In this document: piece by piece, positions 33,880 to 43,103 of the stretch
How positions within the stretch are numbered: the first letter of the stretch is position 1
Layout: every line of letters starts with the position of its first letter
Notes under the pieces: generated by a model
The model's database searches: none
What the model was told of the DNA's origin: nothing
Seen by the model: the letters and a program-made list of their open reading frames with translations, nothing else
Assembly: GCA_045656145.1 (NCBI GenBank)
Contig: JAZOQP010000037.1
Location: 23,826 to 87,825 of the forward strand
Reading direction: 5' to 3'
DNA length: 64,000 nucleotides
Origin: SIG565 sp045656145
GTDB taxonomy: Bacteria; Bacillota; Clostridia; Oscillospirales; Acutalibacteraceae
Program-made: the position numbers and the translations under genes

Positions 33880-36285
33880 TTACTGCCTTACTGCATTTTG
33901 AGTAGACTCGGTTTTCAAAGTGTTTTCTCTCTTTTGTATTTTATGTGTTTTTATTCCCACAATAGCAGATTTTATTATATCATTAACCGTGCCTACGGGG
34001 ACAAATTCGATATTCTCTCTACAAGCAGCATCTATTTCATCGAGGTCAGGTTTATTATCCTCAGGGATAAACACCTTTTTAACCCCTCCTCTATATGCCG
34101 CCATACTCTTTTCTTTTAGTCCGCCTATTTTGAGCACTCGTCCACGAATGGTAACCTCGCCCGTCATAGCGATGTCGCGATGAACAGGAAGACCTGTTAG
34201 AGCCGAAACCAAGGCTACAACTATAGTAACACCTGCGGATGGGCCATCTTTTGGAACGGCGGCTTCGGTGGCATGGATATGTATATCCTGTTTTGTATAG
34301 AATGAAGGAGAGATGCCAAATTCTTCGGCATGGCAACGAACAAAGGTTACCGCCGCCTTAGCTGATTCCTGCATTACCTCTCCGAGAGAACCTGTTAAAA
34401 CAAGCTTACCGCTACCCGAACACACAGCCACTTCAAGCTGCATAATTTCTCCGCCAACGCGAGTCCAGGCAAGCCCGTTAACAACACCTATTTCATCCTC
34501 TTTTAAAATCTCTTCAGGGGAATAACGGTGTTTACCAAGCATTAATTCCAATGCTTTCGCATTAACGCTTATTTTTCCGCTCTCGCCCTCAACAATTTTC
34601 TTTGCACTCTTTCGGCATACCGCTGCAATTTCGCGTTCCAAACGTCTTACGCCTGATTCCCTTGTGTAATGGTCGATAAGGGAATAAATTGCAGAATCGG
34701 TAATATTGAAAATGTTTTTCTTGAGTCCGTGCATCTTCATCTGCTTGGAAACAAGATGGCGCTTGGCAATAGAGAATTTTTCTTCTCTTGTATAGCTTGA
34801 AAGTTCTATAACTTCCATTCTATCAAGCAAGGGCGCAGGAATAGTATCAACCGAGTTTGCGGTTGTTATAAAGAGAACCTTGCTTAAATCATAAGGCATA
34901 TCCAAATAATGATCGGTAAAATTAGCGTTTTGCTCAGGGTCTAAAACCTCCAGCATAGCTGATGCTGGATCGCCCTTATAATCACTGCCCAATTTATCAA
35001 TTTCATCAAGCAAGATTAATGGGTTAGACGAGCCCGATTGCTTTATCGCATTAATGATTTTGCCCGGCATTGCCGCAACATAGGTTCTTCTATGACCTCT
35101 TATTTCGGCTTCATCGCGAACTCCGCCCAAAGAAACCCTTTGAAAGCGCCTGCCCATACATTCGGCGATGGTTTTACCAATGCTTGTTTTACCAACACCG
35201 GGAGGCCCTACAAGGCAAATAATCTGACCCTTTATTTCGGGAGCCAAAAGATAAACCGATAACATTTCGAGAATTCTCGATTTTACCTTTTCCATACCAA
35301 AGAAGTCTCTATCAAGAATTTTCTTCGAAAGGGATATATCAATTTCATCCTTTGTATAGCAATTCCATGGAAGCTCAATGCAGGTATCAAGATATCCTCT
35401 GATAACTCCGCCATCATGCGAGCCTTGAGGAAGCTTAAATAATTTATTAAGCTCTTTATTTAGCTTCTCGCGAACCGATTCTTCACAGCAAAGTGATTTG
35501 ATTTTTTCGCTATATTCGCTAAACTCATCCTCAGGAGAATCATCTCCATAAAGTTCAGAATTAATAGCCTTCATCTGCTCTTTTAAAAAATATTCGCGGT
35601 TATTATCGTCTATTTGCTCTCGCACTCTCTCGCCAAGTTCTCTATCAAGTTCTAAAACCTTGCGCTCCTTTTCAAGAAGAGCTATTAAAAGCACGGCGCG
35701 ATTTTCTTCATTAAGTTCGGATAAAATATCTATTTTATCGGTATAAGGACATCTTATATTATTAGCTATGTAATCGGTAATGTGTTCTAGGGTGTTGGCA
35801 TTTGAATCGGCAACGGTTTTAATAATATCGGGCGCCATTTTAGGAATAAACTGACAATATGCGGCAAATTCCTCTTTAAGTCTTCTTATAAGCGCCTCGC
35901 GGTAAAACTCATCGCTTCCTCCTGCTTCGCGGCACTCTAAGGTTGAATAAACCCAAAGGTCTTTTTCTTCGCTTAGGTTTTCGCCCATTAAAACGGCCCT
36001 ATATTTTGATTCAACAACTACCTTCACAGCACCATCAGGCATTTTTAACATTTGGCTTATAAACGCCACGCAACCAACCGGTGCTAATCCGCTTTTTTCG
36101 GGATATGCATCCGCCATATCGGTTTGGGTTATTAAAAACACATATCTATCCGAATCAAGAGCCGTTTTTAATGCGTTTAACGACTCTTTTCTGCCAACAT
36201 CAAAGCCCGCTATTGTATCAGGGAAAGGAACTATACCCCTTAAAACTATTGTTGGCAAAACCTTTTGCCTTAAATTATCTAACAT
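33880..36285 (-). CDS. lon: ATP-dependent Lon protease (LonA)
   Basis: The 801-residue LonA has the N-terminal LON substrate domain (about 10-205), a coiled-coil segment, an AAA+ module with Walker A GPPGVGKTS near 357-365 and a C-terminal S16 protease domain with the catalytic Ser in PKDGPSAGVT near residue 681 and the Lys in KIGGLKEKSM near 724. GGAGG precedes ATG 36285. It degrades misfolded and regulatory proteins. It sits between an ABC exporter and the DUF4886 lipoprotein. No CtsR or CIRCE-type box was seen near it, and transcription comes from the pncB promoter. Confidence 0.97.
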   Translation of the reverse strand: MLDNLRQKVLPTIVLRGIVPFPDTIAGFDVGRKESLNALKTALDSDRYVFLITQTDMADAYPEKSGLAPVGCVAFISQMLKMPDGAVKVVVESKYRAVLMGENLSEEKDLWVYSTLECREAGGSDEFYREALIRRLKEEFAAYCQFIPKMAPDIIKTVADSNANTLEHITDYIANNIRCPYTDKIDILSELNEENRAVLLIALLEKERKVLELDRELGERVREQIDDNNREYFLKEQMKAINSELYGDDSPEDEFSEYSEKIKSLCCEESVREKLNKELNKLFKLPQGSHDGGVIRGYLDTCIELPWNCYTKDEIDISLSKKILDRDFFGMEKVKSRILEMLSVYLLAPEIKGQIICLVGPPGVGKTSIGKTIAECMGRRFQRVSLGGVRDEAEIRGHRRTYVAAMPGKIINAIKQSGSSNPLILLDEIDKLGSDYKGDPASAMLEVLDPEQNANFTDHYLDMPYDLSKVLFITTANSVDTIPAPLLDRMEVIELSSYTREEKFSIAKRHLVSKQMKMHGLKKNIFNITDSAIYSLIDHYTRESGVRRLEREIAAVCRKSAKKIVEGESGKISVNAKALELMLGKHRYSPEEILKEDEIGVVNGLAWTRVGGEIMQLEVAVCSGSGKLVLTGSLGEVMQESAKAAVTFVRCHAEEFGISPSFYTKQDIHIHATEAAVPKDGPSAGVTIVVALVSALTGLPVHRDIAMTGEVTIRGRVLKIGGLKEKSMAAYRGGVKKVFIPEDNKPDLDEIDAACRENIEFVPVGTVNDIIKSAIVGIKTHKIQKRENTLKTESTQNAVRQ

Positions 36286-36300
36286 TTTTTCCTCCGGAAA

Positions 36301-38013
36301 CTATCTTTTAAACTGTAAATTATAAAGTGAAGCGTATTCCCCATTTTGATTTATTAATTCATCATGGGTGCCGCTTTCAACAATTTTTCCATTTTCAACA
36401 ACAGCTATACTATCGGCATTTTTAATGGTTGAAAGCCTATGCGCCACAACTATTGTTGTTCTGCCGAGGCAAAGCTCATCAAGAGCCTTTTGAATATATA
36501 TTTCGGTTACATTATCAAGCGCGCTGGTTGCCTCATCAAGAATGAGTATTGGTGGATTTTTAAGAAACACCCTTGCAATGCTGAGCCTTTGCTTTTGACC
36601 ACCCGAAAGCTTAACGCCTCTTTCTCCGATTACCGTTTCATAACCCTCAGGAAGAGTCATAATATAATCATGGATATTAGCTCTTTTAGCCGCCGAGATA
36701 ACCTCTTCATCGGTAGCTTCGGGTCTTCCATAAAGAATATTCTCTTTAATGCTTGAATTAAAAAGATAAATATCTTGCTGAACTATACCAATATTTTTTC
36801 TTAAAGATGGAATGGAAATATCCGAAATATTAGTTCCATCTATTAAAATTTCGCCATCACTCACAGGATAAAAGCGCGGAATTAAATGGCAAACGGTGGT
36901 TTTTCCGCCACCCGAAGAGCCAACAAGCGCAAACTTTTTACCCTTTTCTATTTTTAAGGAGAAATCTTTTAAAACTTTATTTTCGCCATCATAACTGCTC
37001 CAAACATTACGGAACTCTATCTCGCCCGAAATATCGTATTTATCTATGGCTGTTTCCTTATCCTTTTCGGGCTCTGCATCCATAATTTCAATAAACCTTT
37101 CAAAGCCCGTAACGCCATCCTGGAACTGCTCCATAAAGTTAATAAGGGTTGTAACGGGATTTAAAAACACACCAACAGATACAATAAATGCCGAATAATC
37201 GCCAAAACTAATTTGATTATGATAGAGGAAAATGCCGCCGAAAATAAGAACAATAACATTGAAAACATCGGTTATAAAGGTTGTAAAGGAATGGAATCTA
37301 CCCATAAGGTTATAGGCATCCTTCCTGGCATTTAAAAATTCAACATTACCCTTTTCAAATTTTTCTTCCTCGGTTTTAGAATTGGTAAAAGCCTTGGTAA
37401 CCCTGATTCCGCTGATACTGCTTTCAAGCGCAGCATTGATTTCGGCAAGCGACTGCCTGCTCTTTTTAAATGCATCCTTCATTTTAAGGCGCATTTTCGC
37501 CGCCATTATTGCCATTACGGGAATGCAAAGGAATATTATAAGGGCAAGCTTCCAATTTATTGTTGCTAAATAAATAAAAGAAGTAATAATCGAAATTGAT
37601 GAAATTATTATATTTTCGGGTCCGTGATGCGCAAGCTCGCTAACCATCATCAAATCATTGGTCATTCGCGCCATTATCTTACCTGTTTCGTTGTTATCAT
37701 AAAACTTATAAGGAAGAGTTTGAAGATGATTAAACATATCACTTCTCATCTGAGCTTGCATTCGGCTTCCCATTATATGTCCTTGATACTGAATGAAATA
37801 CATAAGCAACATTCTGATAAAATAAATGGTTAGCAATAAAACGCCTGAGAAAACAATAAGATTATAGCGGCGGTCGGGAATGAAAACATTCAGCATATTT
37901 CTTGTTATAATCGGATAAATAATACCTATAACCGAAATTGCAAGTGAAGCCGCCATATCAAGCGCAAATATTTTTTTATGAGGCTTATAATATTTTAAAA
38001 ATCTTTTTAACAT
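36301..38013 (-). CDS. ABC exporter with fused permease and ATPase domains
   Basis: The 570-residue half-transporter has six membrane helices in the first 310 residues (type IV exporter fold) and a C-terminal ATPase with Walker A GSSGGGKTT near 367-375, signature LSGGQKQRL near 470 and Walker B ILILDEATSAL near 493. It would act as a homodimer, since no partner half-transporter is beside it. The substrate (lipid, peptide or drug) is not evident. It sits 4 bp after a small lipoprotein gene and 15 bp before lon. Ribosome site GGTAAAGAT is modest. Confidence 0.92.
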   Translation of the reverse strand: MLKRFLKYYKPHKKIFALDMAASLAISVIGIIYPIITRNMLNVFIPDRRYNLIVFSGVLLLTIYFIRMLLMYFIQYQGHIMGSRMQAQMRSDMFNHLQTLPYKFYDNNETGKIMARMTNDLMMVSELAHHGPENIIISSISIITSFIYLATINWKLALIIFLCIPVMAIMAAKMRLKMKDAFKKSRQSLAEINAALESSISGIRVTKAFTNSKTEEEKFEKGNVEFLNARKDAYNLMGRFHSFTTFITDVFNVIVLIFGGIFLYHNQISFGDYSAFIVSVGVFLNPVTTLINFMEQFQDGVTGFERFIEIMDAEPEKDKETAIDKYDISGEIEFRNVWSSYDGENKVLKDFSLKIEKGKKFALVGSSGGGKTTVCHLIPRFYPVSDGEILIDGTNISDISIPSLRKNIGIVQQDIYLFNSSIKENILYGRPEATDEEVISAAKRANIHDYIMTLPEGYETVIGERGVKLSGGQKQRLSIARVFLKNPPILILDEATSALDNVTEIYIQKALDELCLGRTTIVVAHRLSTIKNADSIAVVENGKIVESGTHDELINQNGEYASLYNLQFKR

Positions 38014-38017
38014 ATCT

Positions 38018-38578
38018 TTACCAAATAGCAGTATCTATCATACAAACGGCTATAAGCTGGTCATCTGTAATATAGAATCTGATTTCTCTAGAATCCTTTT
38101 TAAAAACTAATTTTTCGGTTGACTCCATCATAAATGGCATAATGGTCATATCGGTAGAATCAACCTTCTCTTCGATAAACTCGGTTCCGCTAAAGGTGGA
38201 TTTTATTTCATCGGGTGTAACAAAACTATTGCACTGAAATCCGAAAGCCTCCTTAATGCTTAACACCGCGGCAATACCGCTGCTTTTCTTTGATGAATTA
38301 TAATAAGCAAATGCAGTTTGATTTAAAAAGTATGGATGCTCTCCTGCCTCAACAAATGAGTAACCGGGCACCTCTTCATCCTGATGAGAATGCTCTTCTT
38401 TAACCTCAACGGTATCCACCGCTTGACCTACTGCAATATCCATTTCAGGAATTTTGCCGCTATCTATCGCCTCAATTAAAACCGAATTATCCTTTGTTTC
38501 GGTCCCCTGCTCCTTGCCGCAAGCGGCAAAACAAAACGCCAAAGCAACACATAAAAGTAAAGCAACTATTTTTTTCAT
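38018..38578 (-). CDS. Small lipoprotein of unknown function
   Basis: The 186-residue precursor has a signal peptide with lipobox FAAC. The mature part contains a His/Glu/Asp-rich stretch EEHSHQDEE near residue 60-68 that could bind metal, then a globular region that looks like FNTAFAYY..S..SGIAAVLSI and ends in FYITDDQLIAVCM. Nothing is recognised with confidence. It is placed between pncB (1 bp) and an ABC exporter (4 bp), so it may work with the exporter. AAAGGAA precedes its ATG. Confidence 0.75.
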   Translation of the reverse strand: MKKIVALLLCVALAFCFAACGKEQGTETKDNSVLIEAIDSGKIPEMDIAVGQAVDTVEVKEEHSHQDEEVPGYSFVEAGEHPYFLNQTAFAYYNSSKKSSGIAAVLSIKEAFGFQCNSFVTPDEIKSTFSGTEFIEEKVDSTDMTIMPFMMESTEKLVFKKDSREIRFYITDDQLIAVCMIDTAIW

Positions 38579-38579
38579 T

Positions 38580-40034
38580 TTATTTTCCTTTCACAGAATG
38601 TTTATTAAGCAATTCGTTTCTCTGATTCCAAAGGTCCTCGGATAAATCAACATAGTAGGTATGCGGTTTTTCAAAACGCTTAACCTCATCCCAAAGGGTT
38701 TCAACCTGCTCGGCTCTATATTTTGAAATATCGCGAACGCTCGGAGAAACATATACCTGTTTACCATTTTCAAATAACTTAACCTGCAATTTTTTAGCGG
38801 TAAAGTTTTCAACCACTTTGCGCTTCCAGGTATGTACGGGGTCGAAAATCTCATAAGGCTTGGTATCATCGATTTTCTCGTGATTTAAGGTTATAACATC
38901 GGCTATTGCCTTGCCCGATTCGTTATCATAAAGTCGCCAAGGAATTTTAACGCCCGGAATTGTTATTTTAGCAATATTCTCACTGATTTTGATTCTTGGA
39001 GTTGTAACCCCATCCTTTTCAACTGCGGCAAGCTTATAAACACCGCCGAAAACCGATTCGGGCGAAGCAGTTATAAGTCTTTCGCCTACGCCGAAGGAAT
39101 CAACCTGAGCCCCCTGCATAAGCATATCTCTGATTAAATATTCATCGAGTGAGTTCGAAACGCAAATCTTACAATCGGGATAACCTGCATCATCAAGCAT
39201 TTTGCGAACTCTTTTTGTAAGATAAGTGATATCTCCGCTATCAATTCTGATGCCAACAGGGCGTTTACCCATTGGAGCCAAGACCTCATCAAAAACCTTT
39301 ATTGCATTAGGTATACCCGATTTTAAAACATTATAGGTATCAACAAGCAAAACACAGCTATCGGGATAACGCTCGGCATAATTCTTAAATGCGGTATATT
39401 CATCCTCAAAAAGTTGTATCCAACTGTGAGCCATTGTGCCTGATGCCGAAACGCCGAAATCCTTTGCCGATTTAATGCAAGAGGTACCAACGCAACCGCC
39501 GATAACCGCGGCACGAGCGCCATAAACTGCAGCATCATAGCTATGCGCTCTGCGGGCGCCGAATTCCATAACCGCTCTGCCCTGAGCCGCGGTGGCAATT
39601 CGATTGGCCTTGGTTGCAATTAATGATTGATGGTTAATTGTGAGTAACACCATTGTTTCAACCATAAATGCCTGAATTGCAGGACCCTTAACGGTAACTA
39701 TTGGCTCATTTGGGAAGATGGGTGTTCCCTCGGGAATAGCCCACACATCACAAGTAAAGCGGAAGTTTTCCAAATAATCTATAAACTCATCCGAAAAAAG
39801 ATTTAAAGATTTTAAATAAGCAATATCCTCGCTATCAAAATAAAGCTCATTAAAATATTCAATAAGCTGTTCAATGCCCGCCATAATAGCAAAACCGCCA
39901 TTATCGGGAACGCGGCGAAAGAACATATCAAAATAGGTAATGGTATCCCTCATATCGCTGTTTAAAATACCATTAGCCATCGTCATTTCGTAAAGGTCCA
40001 TTATCATGGTTAAATCTTTAAGGTCTTTGGTCAT
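38580..40034 (-). CDS. pncB: Nicotinate phosphoribosyltransferase
   Basis: The 484-residue protein opens TMIMDLYEMTMANG, carries FGARRAHSYDAA near 155-166 and ends the barrel with RIDSGDI, a nicotinate phosphoribosyltransferase signature. It converts nicotinate, PRPP and ATP to nicotinate mononucleotide in NAD salvage (Preiss-Handler). It is the first gene of the operon that continues through lipoprotein, ABC exporter, lon, DUF4886 lipoprotein and engB, with a consensus promoter. Length fits the longer bacterial type. Confidence 0.95.
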   Translation of the reverse strand: MTKDLKDLTMIMDLYEMTMANGILNSDMRDTITYFDMFFRRVPDNGGFAIMAGIEQLIEYFNELYFDSEDIAYLKSLNLFSDEFIDYLENFRFTCDVWAIPEGTPIFPNEPIVTVKGPAIQAFMVETMVLLTINHQSLIATKANRIATAAQGRAVMEFGARRAHSYDAAVYGARAAVIGGCVGTSCIKSAKDFGVSASGTMAHSWIQLFEDEYTAFKNYAERYPDSCVLLVDTYNVLKSGIPNAIKVFDEVLAPMGKRPVGIRIDSGDITYLTKRVRKMLDDAGYPDCKICVSNSLDEYLIRDMLMQGAQVDSFGVGERLITASPESVFGGVYKLAAVEKDGVTTPRIKISENIAKITIPGVKIPWRLYDNESGKAIADVITLNHEKIDDTKPYEIFDPVHTWKRKVVENFTAKKLQVKLFENGKQVYVSPSVRDISKYRAEQVETLWDEVKRFEKPHTYYVDLSEDLWNQRNELLNKHSVKGK

Positions 40035-40071
40035 TTAATACACTTCCCTAAAAAAATATATACTTACTTAT

Positions 40072-40100
40072 ATAATAATATAAAATAAAGATAAAGTCAA
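40072..40100 (-). promoter_or_regulatory. Promoter of the pncB-to-engB operon
   Basis: Minus strand -35 TTGACT (40095-40100), 17-bp spacer, -10 TATTAT (40072-40077), 37 bp ahead of pncB. Confidence 0.75.
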
Positions 40101-40114
40101 ACAAAACACAATAA

Positions 40115-40150
40115 AAAACACCCGAAGAAAATAAATTCTTCGGGTGTTTT
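40115..40150 (-). terminator. Terminator of groES-groEL
   Basis: A perfect 15-bp stem AAAACACCCGAAGAA with its complement and a 6-nt loop lies 14 bp after the groEL stop. Confidence 0.88.
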
Positions 40151-40164
40151 AGTAAATTTAAGAA

Positions 40165-41793
40165 TTAATACATTCCGCCTGCTGTTGCAGCTGCAGTAGC
40201 CGCATCTTTAGCGGGATCGGGTTTATCGGCAACAAGGCTCTCGGTTGTGAGCACCATTGCCGCAACACTTGCCGCATTCTGAAGAGCAGAGCGAGTAACC
40301 TTTGTTGGGTCTACAATTCCGGCTTCGAGCATATCGGTATACTCTTCGGTATAAGCGTTAAAGCCGTAATTAACCTTACCGCTTGAAAGAATTTTCTCAA
40401 CGATAACGCTACCCTCAAGACCTGCATTTAAAGCAATTTGACGAATAGGAGCCTGCAAAGCATCAAGCACAATATTAACGCCTGTTTTCTCATCGCCCTC
40501 GGTCTTTTCAAGTAATGCTGCAACGCTCGGAGCAGCATTTAAAAGCGCAACGCCGCCGCCTGCAACAATACCCTCTTCAACAGCCGCCTTGGTAGCTGCT
40601 AAAGCATCTTCAATTCTGAGTTTCTTTTCCTTCATTTCAACCTCGGTAGCGGCTCCTACCTTAACAACTGCTACGCCACCTGCAAGCTTTGCAAGACGCT
40701 CACTTAATTTTTCACGGTCGAAATCGGAGGTAGTGCTTTCAATTTGATTTCTGATTTGAGCAACGCGGCCTCTGATTTCATCAGGATTGCCTGCGCCATC
40801 AACAATAATTGTTGTTTCCTTGCTAACCTTAACCTGACGGGCGCGGCCTAACATCTGAATATTTGCATCCTTAAGTTCAAGGCCTAATTCCTCTGTAATA
40901 ACCTCGCCCCCTGTAAGAACAGCTATATCGCGAAGCATATCCTTTCTTCTGTCGCCAAAGCCGGGAGCCTTAACGGCCACGCAGGCAAAGGTGCCGCGAA
41001 GCTTGTTAAGAACAAGGGTTGATAATGCTTCATTTTCAATATCTTCAGCAATAATTAAGAGCTTTTTACCTGCCTGAACAATTTGTTCCAATAAAGGAAG
41101 TAATTCCTGAATGTTAACAATTTTCTTATCGGTAATAAGAATAAGCGGATCATCAAGAACAGCCTCCATCTTATCGGTATCGGTTACAAGATAGGGAGAT
41201 AAATATCCTCTATCAAACTGCATACCATCAACAACCTCGGTATAGGTCTCGGCTGTTTTTGATTCTTCAACAGTAATAACGCCATCTGCGCTTACCTTTT
41301 GCATAGCCTCGGCAATAAGAGTTCCGATATATTCATCGCCTGCAGAAACGGTTGCAACGCGAGCGATATCATCACTGCCCGAAACCTTTTTAGAGTTAGC
41401 CACTACCGACTGCATTGCAGCCTCAACAGCCTTATTGATACCCTTTTTAATGATCATTGGGTTAGCGCCTGCGGCAACGTTTCTCATACCATCTTTAATA
41501 AGAGCCTGAGCCAAAACAGTAGCGGTTGTTGTACCATCGCCTGCGGCATCATTGGTCTTAACCGATACTTCCTTTACAAGCTGAGCACCCATATTTTCAA
41601 ATGGGTCTTCTAATTCAATTTCCTTAGCAATGGTAACACCATCGTTGGTAATAAGGGGAGTTCCAAACATACGAGAAAGAACAACATTTCTACCCTTAGG
41701 ACCTAAGGTTACCTTTACTGCATCAGCAAGCTTATCAACGCCTGCCTGAAGGGCTTTTCTTGCCTCTTCGCCAAAAATTATATTTTTAGCCAT
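40165..41793 (-). CDS. groEL: Chaperonin GroEL (Hsp60)
   Basis: The 542-residue protein is canonical: VTLGPKGRNVVL near the N-terminus, DGTTTATVLAQ near residue 86-96, and a C-terminal GGMY tail. GAGGTG precedes its ATG. It lies 19 bp downstream of groES. The chaperonin folds nascent and stress-denatured proteins in the cytosol. The last residues form a short Gly-Met tail as in other bacterial GroEL. Confidence 0.98.
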   Translation of the reverse strand: MAKNIIFGEEARKALQAGVDKLADAVKVTLGPKGRNVVLSRMFGTPLITNDGVTIAKEIELEDPFENMGAQLVKEVSVKTNDAAGDGTTTATVLAQALIKDGMRNVAAGANPMIIKKGINKAVEAAMQSVVANSKKVSGSDDIARVATVSAGDEYIGTLIAEAMQKVSADGVITVEESKTAETYTEVVDGMQFDRGYLSPYLVTDTDKMEAVLDDPLILITDKKIVNIQELLPLLEQIVQAGKKLLIIAEDIENEALSTLVLNKLRGTFACVAVKAPGFGDRRKDMLRDIAVLTGGEVITEELGLELKDANIQMLGRARQVKVSKETTIIVDGAGNPDEIRGRVAQIRNQIESTTSDFDREKLSERLAKLAGGVAVVKVGAATEVEMKEKKLRIEDALAATKAAVEEGIVAGGGVALLNAAPSVAALLEKTEGDEKTGVNIVLDALQAPIRQIALNAGLEGSVIVEKILSSGKVNYGFNAYTEEYTDMLEAGIVDPTKVTRSALQNAASVAAMVLTTESLVADKPDPAKDAATAAATAGGMY

Positions 41794-41812
41794 AATATAA
41801 ACACCTCACTAA

Positions 41813-42097
41813 TTATTCTACAATAGCCAAAATATCTGACTGACGAACAATGCTGAATTCTTCGCCATCAAGCTTTACTTCATTGCCTGCATATTTGCCA
41901 ACAATTACTCGGTCGCCAACCTTTACATACATCTTAACCTCGTTGCCATCAACGATACCACCGGGGCCCACTGCTACGACCTCAGCTATCTGAGGCTTTT
42001 CCTGAGCCGCAGCCGCAAGAATAATGCCGCTTTTGGTTGTTTCAGCAGCTTCTACCACCTTTGTTACAACTCTATCGGCTAAAGGTTTTATAGTCAT
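41813..42097 (-). CDS. groES: Co-chaperonin GroES (Hsp10)
   Basis: ATG 42097 is chosen because AGGAGGT lies 8 nt upstream; it gives 94 residues. The sequence MTIKPLADRVV...GGI and the mobile loop region TTKSGIILAAAAQ are typical. It is the lid of GroEL. The leader lacks any CIRCE inverted repeat, so HrcA control of this operon is not supported by sequence. Confidence 0.97.
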   Translation of the reverse strand: MTIKPLADRVVTKVVEAAETTKSGIILAAAAQEKPQIAEVVAVGPGGIVDGNEVKMYVKVGDRVIVGKYAGNEVKLDGEEFSIVRQSDILAIVE

Positions 42098-42132
42098 AAT
42101 AATACCTCCTAAATAAATATCATTTAATATAT

Positions 42133-42160
42133 ATTCTATCCAAATTTTAGTAAAAATCAA
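42133..42160 (-). promoter_or_regulatory. Promoter of groES-groEL without CIRCE
   Basis: Minus strand -35 TTGATT (42155-42160), 16-bp spacer, -10 TAGAAT (42133-42138). The interval 42098-42186 has no TTAGCACTC..GAGTGCTAA-type repeat. Confidence 0.6.
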
Positions 42161-42186
42161 GTATCTTTACCCAAATTTTTTATTTA

Positions 42187-43095
42187 TTAACAATTAGTTT
42201 CCACACCTGTTGGTACAACAAAGTTAAGCGCCTTTTTCACAACTTCAAATTTAATCTTTTTTCTATGTATCAGTTCGCCATCTAAATTAATCGGCATATC
42301 GATAGAACTCTCAATTTCCATTTCGGTGCATCTGCCCATTTCGCAAATGTCAAGCCCCTCGTGATTACCATTTTCATAAACCTTAACAAGCCCCGGTATT
42401 CTCAGCTTTGAAACAGGTTTTATTATAACATAATCGAGGGTTTCATCAAAGGGTGAAGCCTTTGGCGCCGCCTTAAAGCCGCCTCCATAAATTCCACCAT
42501 TAGCGCAAACCGCAAAAAGATAATCCTTTTCAGGCGTTTTTTGGCCATCGATAGTAATACCGAGTTTAAGACCGATTTTCCCTAAAAATGTTTTAATAAG
42601 CGAAAGCTTATAAGCCATATTTCCGTTTATAAAAGGAATTCCTTTAAACGCCCTCATACCATCAGCAACAATGGCATCCATACCAACCGAGCAACAATTT
42701 ATGCAGTAAAACTCATTGGCTTTAATAAGGTCGATTTTTCTTGCTTCGCCCTTTATTTGAGCCGCTATATCAAAGAACTTTTCTTTAGAAGTGAAGTTCT
42801 TTAAAAAATCGTTTGCGCTGCCGCAGGGAACAACACCGAATTCGACATTATCATACCCTACAATGCCATTAACAACCTCAAAGCAGGTTCCTTCTCCACC
42901 GCAAGCAAAGAATCGGGTTTTCTCCCCCGTTTTTGCTATTTTTTCGGCAATTTCGGTGGCTTCTCCGCTTTTTTTAGTTATATAAATCTCATAATCCGCG
43001 CCATTTTCAAAATATTTCTTTATATCCCCTATTATCTTTTCGCCGTTTCCCTTACCTGCAATGGGGTTAATTATAAAAACATATTTCATTCCCAT
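42187..43095 (-). CDS. Diacylglycerol/lipid kinase, YegS/DgkB-like, with GGEGT
   Basis: The 302-residue kinase has the DAGK catalytic N-terminal domain (FIINPIAGKGNG near the start, GSANDF near residue 92) and a C-terminal beta-domain. The usual nucleotide-binding motif GGDGT reads GGEGT at about residues 66-70, a conservative but rare change. It would phosphorylate a membrane lipid alcohol (diacylglycerol, sphingosine-like or similar). It starts the minus-strand run of genes that follows the rRNA methyltransferase by 8 bp. Start MGM: an alternative ATG two codons on is also possible. Confidence 0.85.
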   Translation of the reverse strand: MGMKYVFIINPIAGKGNGEKIIGDIKKYFENGADYEIYITKKSGEATEIAEKIAKTGEKTRFFACGGEGTCFEVVNGIVGYDNVEFGVVPCGSANDFLKNFTSKEKFFDIAAQIKGEARKIDLIKANEFYCINCCSVGMDAIVADGMRAFKGIPFINGNMAYKLSLIKTFLGKIGLKLGITIDGQKTPEKDYLFAVCANGGIYGGGFKAAPKASPFDETLDYVIIKPVSKLRIPGLVKVYENGNHEGLDICEMGRCTEMEIESSIDMPINLDGELIHRKKIKFEVVKKALNFVVPTGVETNC

Positions 43096-43103
43096 TTCCC
43101 TCT

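Noticed and set aside
42098..42186. CIRCE or CtsR operator before groES
   Set aside because: No matching inverted repeat or GGTCAAA-type direct repeat was seen.
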